Positions 6,186-13,287 are shown, counted from the stretch's first letter. The stretch: 13,490 nucleotides of DNA from an uncultured Collinsella sp. (GCA_902493895.1 CABUQW010000044.1:1-13490), one strand, 5' to 3'. Made by a program: numbers and translations. Notes: generated by a model from the sequence alone, not told the origin.

Positions 6186-6548
6186 TTACTGGTTTGCCTC
6201 GGCGGCCTCGCGGGCCATGTCAGCCTTCTTCTTGGCGATGAGCAGCTGCTTAAACACGGTAGCACCGTCCATCTTGCCGTAGGTCTCCTGATCGACGATC
6301 ACGTATGGAATGTGACGAGGCTCAATCAGGGGCTTGATGGACTCGAGCTTATGGGCGATCTGAGGACCCATAATCAACGCGTCCATGTGGTCGACCTCCT
6401 GGTCCAGCAGGTCGGCAGCGATGGCCTTGAGCTCAAAGTCATCGTCGTTGAGCTTCTGGCTGTTGTGGATCGTCTGCTTGATGCGATCCATCAGCATGGT
6501 GGTGGAGAAACCACCGGCACAGCACAAAACGATGTTCATCTTTGCCAT
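6186..6548 (-). CDS. PTS EIIB component, lactose/cellobiose family
   Basis: This is a 120-residue soluble domain that takes phosphate from EIIA and passes it to the incoming sugar at EIIC. The phospho-cysteine P-loop is IVLCCAGGFSTTML, with Cys10 aligning exactly with the active Cys10 of E. coli ChbB; the extra Cys9 next to it is uncommon. The family core continues as LKAIAADLLDQEVDHMDALI and then MGPQIAHKL. The ATG at 6548 is preceded by AGAAAGGGAT, the same ribosome-site sequence as in front of EIIA. It lies between EIIA and EIIC, and the 93-bp gap to EIIA holds a stem-loop. Confidence 0.95.
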   Translation of the reverse strand: MAKMNIVLCCAGGFSTTMLMDRIKQTIHNSQKLNDDDFELKAIAADLLDQEVDHMDALIMGPQIAHKLESIKPLIEPRHIPYVIVDQETYGKMDGATVFKQLLIAKKKADMAREAAEANQ

Positions 6549-6586
6549 TGTTTATCCCTTTCTAACGGCAATTGAAGACTGTTGGA

Positions 6587-6628
6587 GAAGGAACGGGCCG
6601 CAGCGCTCGTAGCGCGCATCGCTCCTTC
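6587..6628 (-). other. Stem-loop between the EIIA and EIIB genes
   Basis: Outer arms gaagga (6587-6592) and tccttc (6623-6628) enclose a GC-rich inner part containing GCGC-tacga-GCGC on the - strand. No T-run follows. It sits just after the EIIA stop codon in a 93-bp gap, large for this operon. It could act as a processing or mRNA-stability signal that adjusts the EIIA to EIIB ratio. Confidence 0.35.
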
Positions 6629-6641
6629 GCAGACGTGTTTC

Positions 6642-6974
6642 TTACGCCTGCTTGGCCTCGGCGTCGCGCTCCTCGAAGATCTTGACGATCTCCTCGATGA
6701 GGTCACGGGCGAGCTGAGAGGTCATGTAGTGATCCTGGGCATGGACCATAAGCAGGCTCGCAGCGGCGACGTTCTCTGCGCCGGACAGGGCCTGGGTAAT
6801 CACCTCGGTCTGGGCGGCATGGGCGGCCAGATCGGCCTCCTTGGCTTCGGCGAGCAGCGCACGGGCGCCCTCGTAGTCGCGCTCACGCACGCAAGCGAGC
6901 GCGGCGAACGCCTTGCCCTTGCTGGCGCCGGCAGAGCCGATGATGGTCATGATTTGCTGTTCGTTGTTTTCCAC
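6642..6974 (-). CDS. PTS EIIA component, lactose/cellobiose family
   Basis: From a GTG at 6974 this encodes 110 residues, the standard EIIA(Lac/Cel) length. AGAAAGGGAT stands just upstream, matching the site in front of EIIB. With this start the phospho-acceptor in LLMVHAQDHYMT is His78, the same number as the active His78 of EIIA(Lac), and Asp81 and His82 follow as in the family. A longer open frame to 7145 exists, but the extra N-terminal sequence overlaps the M42 gene and does not look like EIIA. The protein is all-helical, probably a trimer, and passes phosphate from HPr to EIIB. It lies 79 bp downstream of the M42 peptidase gene in the same transcription unit. Confidence 0.95.
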   Translation of the reverse strand: MENNEQQIMTIIGSAGASKGKAFAALACVRERDYEGARALLAEAKEADLAAHAAQTEVITQALSGAENVAAASLLMVHAQDHYMTSQLARDLIEEIVKIFEERDAEAKQA

Positions 6975-7053
6975 CGGGATAATCCCTTTCTGCTCGGCGG
7001 GCACGTCACCGCTTTGACGGCGCGCCCGATTGAAACCGTTGACTGCCGAAGCG

Positions 7054-8100
7054 CTACTCGAAGCTCTTAAGCTCCTCATAGGTGACGCGATCGATTGAGG
7101 TTGCCAGTGCGCATACCAGATCGACTGCCGCGTCCAAATCGGCACCGCGCATGACAGACCACGAACCGTGGCAGTAGCGCAACGGCACGCCGATCACCGT
7201 TGCCAGCTTGCCGTCTCCCACTAGATGAGCGGTGCCGGCATCGGTGCCGCCGCCCTTGAACAGGTCACGCTGGAAGGGGATGTTGTTCTTCTCGGCGGTG
7301 TCCACGATGAAGTGCAGCAGCTTCTCGTTGGGGACATGCATGCGGTCGTAGTGCACGATCATGGGACCGTGGCCGTTCTTGCGGCTGTTATTCCAACCGC
7401 GATCGAACTCGGGCGGATTAGCGATGTCCACCGGGATGACGATATCGGCATCCAGGTGCGCCGCAGCCGTCTGAGCACCACGGCAGCCAACCTCCTCGGA
7501 AGAGGAACCGGCGAACCACAGCTCGGCTGCGTGCGGGGTGTTGGCCAGGCGCTTCATGGCCTCGGTCACCACATACACACCGGCGCGGTCGTCGAACGCC
7601 TTGCCCAGCAGAATGTCACTCACGGGCTTGAGCTCGCACTCGGCCGCAAAGGTTCCCCAGTCGCCAATCTCAATGCCCAGCTCACGGACCTCTTCAGCCG
7701 TTTCGCAGCCAAAGTCGATGTACATATCGGTCGGAGTGCCGTCGGTATCGCGCTTGGCAAACAACACGCCGCGAACTTTCTCGCCGCTACGCGTCTTGAT
7801 GCGCACAATCTGGCTCTCGACGCTGTTCTTACGCGGGCCGCCCACGCCGATCACATGAACCATGCCGATATCGGAAATATAGCGAACCATAAAGCCGGCC
7901 TCGTCCATGTGGCCGGTGAACAGAATGCGGACCGGATTCTCCTCGGTACCCGCGCTCTTAAACATGATCGAACCGAGTTTGTCGTACTCGACGGCGTCGG
8001 CGATATCGTCAAGCTCGGCATGCATGATGGAGCGGACCTCGCCCTCGCGGCAAGCGACAGCGTCGGCGTTGCTCAAGGCGAACATAAGCTCCTTGTTCAT
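7054..8100 (-). CDS. M42 family metallo-aminopeptidase (glutamyl-aminopeptidase / YpdE-FrvX type)
   Basis: The 348-residue length fits M42 enzymes, which form large tetrahedral cytoplasmic assemblies and remove N-terminal residues from short peptides. Active-site residues visible are His64 and Asp66 (GHMDEAGF), the bridging Asp170 (KAFDDRAG), the general base Glu202 and ligand Glu203 (SSSEEVGCRGA), Asp225 (IPVDIANPP) and His311 (RYCHGSWSV). The substrate-loop motif GGGTDAGTAHL is also present. AAGGGGGG stands before the ATG at 8100. It is the first gene of the PTS operon, just downstream of a palindromic operator. M42 genes also sit in the E. coli frv and ypd PTS loci, which supports a link between this PTS and peptide processing. 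Cellulase M is an older annotation of the same family; no glycosidase activity is implied. Confidence 0.94.
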   Translation of the reverse strand: MNKELMFALSNADAVACREGEVRSIMHAELDDIADAVEYDKLGSIMFKSAGTEENPVRILFTGHMDEAGFMVRYISDIGMVHVIGVGGPRKNSVESQIVRIKTRSGEKVRGVLFAKRDTDGTPTDMYIDFGCETAEEVRELGIEIGDWGTFAAECELKPVSDILLGKAFDDRAGVYVVTEAMKRLANTPHAAELWFAGSSSEEVGCRGAQTAAAHLDADIVIPVDIANPPEFDRGWNNSRKNGHGPMIVHYDRMHVPNEKLLHFIVDTAEKNNIPFQRDLFKGGGTDAGTAHLVGDGKLATVIGVPLRYCHGSWSVMRGADLDAAVDLVCALATSIDRVTYEELKSFE

Positions 8101-8190
8101 AGGTAACCCCCCTTGTGGTCGTATGGCGGCGCCCGTAGTGGCGGCGTCTGTATGCGAGTGTATCGACAGCGCGCCGCAAATGATGTATCC

Positions 8191-8238
8191 GGGCTTTCAC
8201 CGTTGCGGTGAAACGGTGAAAGCCCCTCCCCTTTCACC
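8191..8238. promoter_or_regulatory. Operator cluster: TTTCACC-N5-GGTGAAA plus extra half-sites
   Basis: A perfect 19-bp palindrome TTTCACCgttgcGGTGAAA lies at 8195-8213. A further GGTGAAA half-site is at 8215-8221, so that gggctttcaccg (8191-8202) and cggtgaaagccc (8214-8225) also form a 12-bp inverted repeat. A fourth half-site TTTCACC is at 8232-8238. The cluster lies 95 bp before the M42 start codon and 168 bp before the MalY-like start codon. The same 19-bp form occurs upstream of the PRD regulator gene at 11722-11740. The likely binder is the PRD regulator encoded at 9736-11646 (inference). Confidence 0.75.
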
Positions 8239-8332
8239 ACGGCCGTGCAATTACTGGGGATGGGGCTCCATATGCATCTTTGTCATACTTATCTGCAACA
8301 TACGCCGCTGATGCGAACCACGCCGGCGGTGT

Positions 8333-8354
8333 GCGACCCACATCCGCGGGTCGC
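8333..8354 (+). other. Leader hairpin before the MalY-like gene
   Basis: Seven-bp arms gcgaccc (8333-8339) and gggtcgc (8348-8354) enclose an 8-nt loop in the presumed 5' leader, ending about 12 bp before the GAGGAGG ribosome site. It could influence translation or stability. No T-run follows. Confidence 0.3.
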
Positions 8355-8380
8355 GCCTATATCGCCGAGGAGGATACCTT

Positions 8381-9568
8381 ATGCCGGTTTACGACTTCGA
8401 TTCCATGGCTGACCGCTCGCTCGATCACGCTCGCAAGTGGGACCCCGCCATCATCAAGCAGAAATTCCCTAAGGCTGGGGATGACTACATTCCCATGTGG
8501 ATCGCCGACATGGACTTTGCCGCCGCCCCCGCAATCTGCACGCGTCTGGCCGAGGTAGCCCAAAACGGAGCATACGGCTATGGCTATGCGCACGACGGCT
8601 TTTACAACGCCGTCATCAACTGGCAGCGCCGCCGCCATAACAACGAGGTCAAGCGCGAGTGGATCACACTCGCCTATGGAACCGTCCCGACCATCCACTA
8701 CCTGTATCAGGCATTCTGCCAGCCCAACGACTGCGTCATCCTCAACACGCCGGCCTACGACCCCTTTGGCTACGCGGCGCACAACAACGGGTTCCGCGTA
8801 ATCGAAAACCCGCTCATCTATCGCGATCGCACCTATCGCATCGACTTCGACCTGCTCGAGGAACAGATGGATCGTTTCCGTCCACGCGTGCACCTGTTCT
8901 GCTCGCCGCACAACCCCGGTGGTCGCATCTGGACGCTCGATGAAATCACCCGCGTCGCCGAGATCTGCCACAAGTACAACTGCTTACTGGTGGTCGATGA
9001 GGTTCACTGCGAGCACATCATGGCCGGCTCGTTCATCTCGGCCCTGCAGCTGCCCGAGCGTTACCTGGACAACCTTATCGTACTCACCTCGCCCAACAAG
9101 GGCTTTAATCTGGGCGGCCTCAAGACTTCCTACTCTATGATCCCCAGCGAGCGCATCCGCACTATCTTCCGCCATCGCCTGGAGATGAACTCTATTACCT
9201 CTCCCAACACGTTTGGCTGCGCCGCCATCATCGCCGCTTACGATGAGTCCGAGGAGTGGCTGGACCAGATCACCGACTATCTGCGCGAGTCTTATGCACA
9301 GACCGCCGCCTTCATCGAGGAGAAGATGAAGGGTTGGGAGCTCATGCGTATGGATGCATCCTACCTACCGTGGGTGAACATCGCTGGCACGGGCGCCACG
9401 GCAACCGAAATCTGCAACCACATGGCAGCGAAGGCGGGCGTCATCGTGGGCGATGGCACCTTCTATGTCGCGAACGGCGCCGACTTCGTGCGCTTGAACC
9501 TGGGCATGCCTCGCAAGCTGGTCATCGAAGCCATGGATCGCATGGCTGCCCACCAGCTCATCAAGTAG
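8381..9568 (+). CDS. PLP-dependent aminotransferase-fold C-S lyase (MalY/PatB family)
   Basis: The 395-residue protein is a fold-type I PLP enzyme of the MalY/PatB group, which mostly act as cystathionine or cysteine-S-conjugate beta-lyases giving pyruvate, ammonia and a thiol. Family marks are the N-terminal YDFDSMADRS and IPMWIADMDF, NTPAYDPFGYA, FCSPHNPGGRIW, Asp206 in VVDEVHCEH (PLP ring nitrogen) and the PLP-binding Lys240 in SPNKGFNLGGLK. GAGGAGG precedes the ATG at good spacing. It is divergent from the PTS/peptidase operon across an operator-bearing region and convergent with the PRD regulator gene. E. coli MalY also down-regulates MalT by direct contact, so a second regulatory role cannot be ruled out. 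Assignment to lyase and not to transaminase follows the family; the exact substrate is not readable. Confidence 0.92.
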   Translation: MPVYDFDSMADRSLDHARKWDPAIIKQKFPKAGDDYIPMWIADMDFAAAPAICTRLAEVAQNGAYGYGYAHDGFYNAVINWQRRRHNNEVKREWITLAYGTVPTIHYLYQAFCQPNDCVILNTPAYDPFGYAAHNNGFRVIENPLIYRDRTYRIDFDLLEEQMDRFRPRVHLFCSPHNPGGRIWTLDEITRVAEICHKYNCLLVVDEVHCEHIMAGSFISALQLPERYLDNLIVLTSPNKGFNLGGLKTSYSMIPSERIRTIFRHRLEMNSITSPNTFGCAAIIAAYDESEEWLDQITDYLRESYAQTAAFIEEKMKGWELMRMDASYLPWVNIAGTGATATEICNHMAAKAGVIVGDGTFYVANGADFVRLNLGMPRKLVIEAMDRMAAHQLIK

Positions 9569-9584
9569 ACCTCGCCCGCGTATC

Positions 9585-9703
9585 AAAGGCCCTCCTTTCA
9601 TGCAACGCCCGCCCGAGTATGTGCTCGAGCGGGCGTTGTTATTTATGAGTTGAAATGTCGCGAAGCGACAAGCGAGAAGGCGACCACCCGACGGAGGGCC
9701 TTT
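9585..9703. repeat. Long-range inverted repeat enclosing the MalY terminator
   Basis: aaaggccctcc (9585-9595) and ggagggccttt (9693-9703) are perfect 11-bp complements about 100 bp apart, and the right arm runs on into TT. The terminator hairpin and a small tgtcg-cgaag-cgaca hairpin lie between them. It may form a nested second terminator for + strand transcripts, or for - strand transcripts leaving the regulator gene. Confidence 0.45.
9603..9638 (+). terminator. Rho-independent terminator of the MalY-like gene
   Basis: Ten-bp arms caacgcccgc (9603-9612) and gcgggcgttg (9629-9638), with a further CGAG/CTCG pairing inside, are followed by TTATTTAT. It lies 34 bp past the stop codon. It may slow transcription from both convergent genes. 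Confidence 0.75.
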
Positions 9704-9735
9704 TTGACGTAGCCACCCCCGCTTGTACGCAAACC

Positions 9736-11646
9736 CTACGCACAAAGCAACAGGGCGTCCAAGAACTCCTGGTAGCTTTTTGCATGGGAGATGGCGCGCA
9801 CAGCACCGGGCTTGAGTAGCACGCCCGAGATGTAATTGAACAGCTCGCCAAAAAACGCCCGGTCATCACGGGTAATCGACAGCATGATCACCGCATGCAC
9901 CGTCGCGTTGTTCCACGCAAGGCCGCGCGGGAACAGAGCGACCGAGACGGCAGTGCGCTTGGCGTCCATATCGAGCGGGTGTGGCATCGCGATGTCACAG
10001 TATACACTGGAGCTGATGTCCTCACGCTCCAGTAGGCGCTCAGTAAAATTCTCAAACGCGTAGCCACCCTCGATCAGCGGCGCGCTCATCTTGCAAATCG
10101 CATCGCGCCAATCGTCAACCTCGGGCTCGATCGCAAAGAAATCCTCGGTGAAGAAGGTGCGCATGCTGCACTCAAGGTTTGTCCGCAGGCGCGCCTTAAG
10201 CAGCGCTTCGACACGCTCACGCATCAGCGAAATATCTTGCTTGCTAAAGAACGGAGAGACATTAACCACCGGTACCGGGCAATACCCCGACAGCGGCACG
10301 GTTGAAATCACGAGGTCAACGCGCGAGATGTCACCCGCCGCGTCGATGGCAGGCACGATACCCTCAACCACCACACAAGCATCAAGGGCATCGAGGAAAC
10401 TGTCGATATGAGTCTCGTAGGCGTTGTGACGTGTGCACACCACCAGCGCATGCAGTTTATCGGCATTGGCGCGCTGCCCCTCCACCAAGCACCCCACGTG
10501 GAGCGCGATGTAGGCGATTTCGTCTTCGTTGACAGAAACGCCGGTCTCCGCAGCGATGACATCGGCGACAAACACCGCAACATCGTAAATAAACGGTTGA
10601 CTGCTCTTGATGGCCTCGAGCTGCGGGTTACGCAACAGCATCCCGCAGCGCACGCGGGATAGCATATTGGCCAGATGCAGAGAGAAACGAAGCTCAAACT
10701 CGCCATCGCTCAAATTAAGCCCGAATTGATCGTGCACGCGCTCCACAATCGCACCCAACAGCTCGCGCGCATGCCGGTGCTCCGGGTCACTTGGTTCAAA
10801 ACGATTCGCATGAATCAAGTTTGCACCCAGCATCAAGCGGACGGCATCGCGATCGGCATCGGACACGAGCACAGAGAAAAGGTCCTCGATAGCCGCGCAA
10901 ACCTCACCCGCCACCTCGTCAAGACCCTCGCGCGCCTCGTTACCGGCGGGCTGAGCCGCCTTGACCGTCGTCGGTACCGACTCGAACCCATTGCTTGTGC
11001 GCTCCACGAAGATGGCAATATGTATGATGAGGCTCGAGAGCGCATAGCCGTTGATGTAGAACCCGCGGCGCTTCAGGCATGCGTCGATGCGCTCCTGCAA
11101 CTGCGCGAGGTCGAGCTTGGGGAAATAGCGATTGATAAGGTCGATTTGGCTGAAATAGTCCTTCGTCTCGTCAAAGATCAGCTGGTTGACCATCTTCTTC
11201 TCACCCGATGCACTGCCCTCGATATACAGCGAGCCCGCGCGCGAACGCAGCACCAGGCCGTACCCGGGCAACTCTCGTTTGATGGCAACCAGCTCATTAT
11301 CGAGCGTCGCAAGCGAGATATAGAGGCTTTCCGCCAAATCGGCCGCGCGCACCTTGCGGTGGCGCATCAGCAGTTCAAACAGAATATAACGCTTGCGCGC
11401 CTCGGCCGTCTGCGGCACCTCGTTCGCCTGCTGCGACAGCAGCTGCGCCGCTGCTGTGGCATCCTCGATACGATAGCCCTTCGAGCTGGCAACAATCATG
11501 CCCTCATGGGTGCGATTAAGCGCGGTGATGTCGCTTTTGACAGTACGGGAAGAGCATCCAACCTGCGAAGCGATCTGAGACGCCGTGGTCCAGGACGCCC
11601 CGCTTTCGAGAATACGAACAATTTCCCTGCTTCGATCGGAACTCAC
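9736..11646 (-). CDS. PRD-containing PTS-controlled transcriptional regulator (LicR/MtlR type)
   Basis: The 636-residue length and order match LicR/MtlR-type activators. An N-terminal HTH covers about 5-60 and a second, Mga-like HTH about 85-140. PRD1 carries His209 (LIIHIAIFVER) and probably His279. PRD2 carries His324 (FSLHLANML) and His383 (IALHVGCLVEG). An EIIB(Gat)-like domain starts at about 398 with Cys404 (VVCTRHNAY), and an EIIA(Mtl/Fru)-like domain covers about 498-636 with His556 (IAMPHPLD). Such proteins are activated by HPr-dependent and repressed by EII-dependent phosphorylation, so they sense the state of the cognate PTS. The start is a GTG at 11646 with AGGAGG upstream. The putative operator in its own promoter region suggests autoregulation, and its location points to the PTS/peptidase operon as target (inference). 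Confidence 0.93.
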   Translation of the reverse strand: MSSDRSREIVRILESGASWTTASQIASQVGCSSRTVKSDITALNRTHEGMIVASSKGYRIEDATAAAQLLSQQANEVPQTAEARKRYILFELLMRHRKVRAADLAESLYISLATLDNELVAIKRELPGYGLVLRSRAGSLYIEGSASGEKKMVNQLIFDETKDYFSQIDLINRYFPKLDLAQLQERIDACLKRRGFYINGYALSSLIIHIAIFVERTSNGFESVPTTVKAAQPAGNEAREGLDEVAGEVCAAIEDLFSVLVSDADRDAVRLMLGANLIHANRFEPSDPEHRHARELLGAIVERVHDQFGLNLSDGEFELRFSLHLANMLSRVRCGMLLRNPQLEAIKSSQPFIYDVAVFVADVIAAETGVSVNEDEIAYIALHVGCLVEGQRANADKLHALVVCTRHNAYETHIDSFLDALDACVVVEGIVPAIDAAGDISRVDLVISTVPLSGYCPVPVVNVSPFFSKQDISLMRERVEALLKARLRTNLECSMRTFFTEDFFAIEPEVDDWRDAICKMSAPLIEGGYAFENFTERLLEREDISSSVYCDIAMPHPLDMDAKRTAVSVALFPRGLAWNNATVHAVIMLSITRDDRAFFGELFNYISGVLLKPGAVRAISHAKSYQEFLDALLLCA

Positions 11647-11673
11647 GGCACCCTCCTATCATCGTCTCAGATA

Positions 11674-11702
11674 ACTATACCTTCCGTCATAGGACCTGCC
11701 AA
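11674..11702 (-). promoter_or_regulatory. Sigma-70-type promoter of the PRD regulator gene
   Basis: On the - strand TTGGCA (11702-11697) and TATAGT (11679-11674) are separated by 17 bp. Each hexamer matches the consensus at five of six positions. Transcription would start near 11667, giving a leader of about 20 nt that includes the AGGAGG site. A degenerate operator half-site TTTCACG (11703-11709) abuts the -35 box. Confidence 0.7.
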
Positions 11703-11721
11703 TTTCACGCACATTCAAATC

Positions 11722-11740
11722 TTTCACCGCGTAGGTGAAA
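11722..11740. promoter_or_regulatory. Operator TTTCACC-N5-GGTGAAA between regulator and dehydrogenase genes
   Basis: The perfect 19-bp palindrome TTTCACCgcgtaGGTGAAA has the same half-sites and spacer length as 8195-8213. It is centred about 64 bp upstream of the predicted start point of the regulator gene and 166 bp before the dehydrogenase start codon. The latter distance is almost the same as that from the other site to the MalY-like gene (168 bp). The position suits an activator on one or both sides. Confidence 0.75.
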
Positions 11741-11905
11741 TAGCAATCGTGGAAGTGCTGGTTATGCGATGTTGCAGCACGAAAAAACCGCCTATTATCG
11801 TAACGACGATGAATGCGCCACGGGAACGGTATCCCCGAGCGCGGCGGACGGGCCACACGGGCACCGGCCGCGACGTATCATACGCCGACATAGAAAAGGA
11901 ACGCT

Positions 11906-12895
11906 ATGAACATCAGACTGTTCGAATTGCGCGACGACGAGGTTGCCGCCTACATGCGCGCTGCCGCCAATCTTCCAGCAGGCTACTCCATCTCCTTTGA
12001 CACTCAAATCCTCTCCGAAGCTAACATTGACTCCGTTGCAGGTTGCGAGGGAATCGTCATCAACAACAAATCCGTGATGTCCGCCGCTTTGGTGGAGCGC
12101 GCGCACGAGCTGGGCGTTCGTTACATCGCTATCCGCTGCGTCGGCTTCAACCACGTGGACGTCAAGCGCGCCCAGGAGCTGGGCATCAAGGTGTGCAACA
12201 CCGCCTATCCGCCCTACGGCGTTGCCGAGTTCACCGTTATGCTCATCCTGATGGCCTTGCGCCGCTGCAAGGCCGCCATTTGGCGCCAGCAGGTGAATGA
12301 CTACTCCCTGGACGGGCTGCTGGGCCGCGAACTGCGCACGTTGACCGTGGGCGTGGTTGGCACCGGCCGCATTGGTCGCACCGTCATCGACAACCTCTCC
12401 GGCTTTGGCTGCAAGATCTTGGCCTACGATCCCTATCCCAATGCCGAGCTGGCAAACCGCGACAGCCTCGAGTACGTTGACATGGATACGCTCGTTGCCA
12501 GCTCCGACGTCATCACCCTGCACGTGCCCCTCATGGACTCCACCCGCGGCATCATCAATGCCGATGCCATCGCCAAGATGCGCGAAGATGTGACCATCGT
12601 CAACGTCTCGCGCGGCGAGCTCATCGACACCGATGCCGTCATCGAGGCGATTGAGTCCGAAAAGATCGGTGCGCTTGCTATGGACGTCTTCGAGGACGAA
12701 GTGGGCATCTACCATGAGAACCGTATGCACGACATTCTTGCCAACCGCAAGATGGCTTACCTACGCCAGTTCCCCAACGTGCTGCTCACCAACCACATCG
12801 CGTTCTACACCGATATCGATGTAAACTGCATGGTCGAGCAGGGCGTTGCCGCTGTTCCCGCTATGGTTGAGGGTACCTGTGCCACTCAATTGTAA
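11906..12895 (+). CDS. D-lactate dehydrogenase-like 2-hydroxyacid dehydrogenase
   Basis: This 329-residue NAD-dependent D-2-hydroxyacid dehydrogenase has the length of D-lactate dehydrogenase. The Rossmann motif GTGRIG is at 152-157. The catalytic residues are Arg236 (VSRGELID), Glu265 (DVFEDE) and His297 (TNHIAFYTD), each one position from Arg235, Glu264 and His296 of the Lactobacillus enzyme. It would reduce pyruvate or a related 2-oxoacid in the cytoplasm and regenerate NAD+. The segment EVGIYHENR to AYLRQFPNV resembles D-LDH/VanH/2-hydroxyisocaproate dehydrogenase relatives, so substrates with larger side chains are possible. AAAAGGA precedes the ATG. It is divergent from the PRD regulator and shares the operator; a candidate -10 box TATTAT at 11793-11798 has a poor -35, as expected for an activator-dependent promoter (inference). 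Confidence 0.93.
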   Translation: MNIRLFELRDDEVAAYMRAAANLPAGYSISFDTQILSEANIDSVAGCEGIVINNKSVMSAALVERAHELGVRYIAIRCVGFNHVDVKRAQELGIKVCNTAYPPYGVAEFTVMLILMALRRCKAAIWRQQVNDYSLDGLLGRELRTLTVGVVGTGRIGRTVIDNLSGFGCKILAYDPYPNAELANRDSLEYVDMDTLVASSDVITLHVPLMDSTRGIINADAIAKMREDVTIVNVSRGELIDTDAVIEAIESEKIGALAMDVFEDEVGIYHENRMHDILANRKMAYLRQFPNVLLTNHIAFYTDIDVNCMVEQGVAAVPAMVEGTCATQL

Positions 12896-12930
12896 TCACA
12901 CCCATTCAGCGCGATAGCGCACCGTAGCCC

Positions 12931-12957
12931 CCCCGTCGGAACTTAAGTCCGACGGGG
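12931..12957 (+). terminator. Rho-independent terminator of the dehydrogenase gene
   Basis: Perfect 10-bp arms ccccgtcgga (12931-12940) and tccgacgggg (12948-12957) enclose acttaag and are followed by ATACTTTTGTTCT. It lies about 35 bp after the stop codon. Confidence 0.85.
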
Positions 12958-13064
12958 ATACTTTTGTTCTTTGGCTTTGCCTTCTCAGCATGATATGGGC
13001 TCATAACTCGTCGCAACGCGCCAGCGTGCAGAGCAATCTGGCAACGAAGGCGATGAACACACCA

Positions 13065-13091
13065 CCGGATGAACTGCATCCTGGCCTTTTT
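13065..13091 (+). terminator. Terminator-like hairpin without an obvious gene
   Basis: ccggatg (13065-13071) pairs with catcc-t-gg (13077-13084, one bulged T) and is followed by CCTTTTTGTTTTT. It lies about 100 bp after the dehydrogenase terminator, so it may be a back-up terminator or end a short RNA. Confidence 0.5.
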
Positions 13092-13230
13092 GTTTTTAGA
13101 ATCGTGTTGAGCGTGTCACTTGCCCCTGCTTGCAAGCCTGCTCCACCGGCCGCCGCGACTATCGCGCGCGATTGAGCACCTTACCAATCCCGATTGCATG
13201 GGCGCTGCGTCCATGCGCCTCTTTCCGTGT

Positions 13231-13287
13231 GGCGGATACGACCTTCCCGGTGGATGCCCCACATCCTTGGTCGTATCTGCCTTTTTT
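13231..13287 (+). terminator. Strong terminator-like hairpin without an obvious gene
   Basis: The 13-bp arms ggcggatacgacc (13231-13243) and ggtcgtatctgcc (13269-13281) pair with one G-U. An inner ggatg/catcc hairpin sits in the loop. TTTTTT follows at once, then GCTTTT. This is one of the best terminator structures in the window, yet no gene lies upstream of it between 12958 and 13231. Confidence 0.65.

Noticed and set aside
4845..6575. A 576-codon open frame on the + strand across the EIIC and EIIB genes
   Set aside because: It is antisense to two clear PTS genes, very rich in Asp, Gly, His and Gln, and has no family features. It reflects the high GC content of the opposite strand's third positions.
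6975..7145. A 57-residue N-terminal extension of EIIA
   Set aside because: It overlaps the M42 gene and is unlike EIIA. The GTG at 6974 has a good ribosome site and puts the active His at position 78.
10675..12000. A 441-codon open frame on the + strand across the PRD regulator and the promoter region
   Set aside because: It is antisense to a regulator with a full domain set, runs through the divergent promoter region and into the dehydrogenase gene, and resembles no protein.
11795..12730. A 311-codon open frame on the - strand across the dehydrogenase gene
   Set aside because: It is a mirror frame of a gene whose catalytic residues are all intact; its Asp/Gly/His-rich composition is typical of antisense frames.
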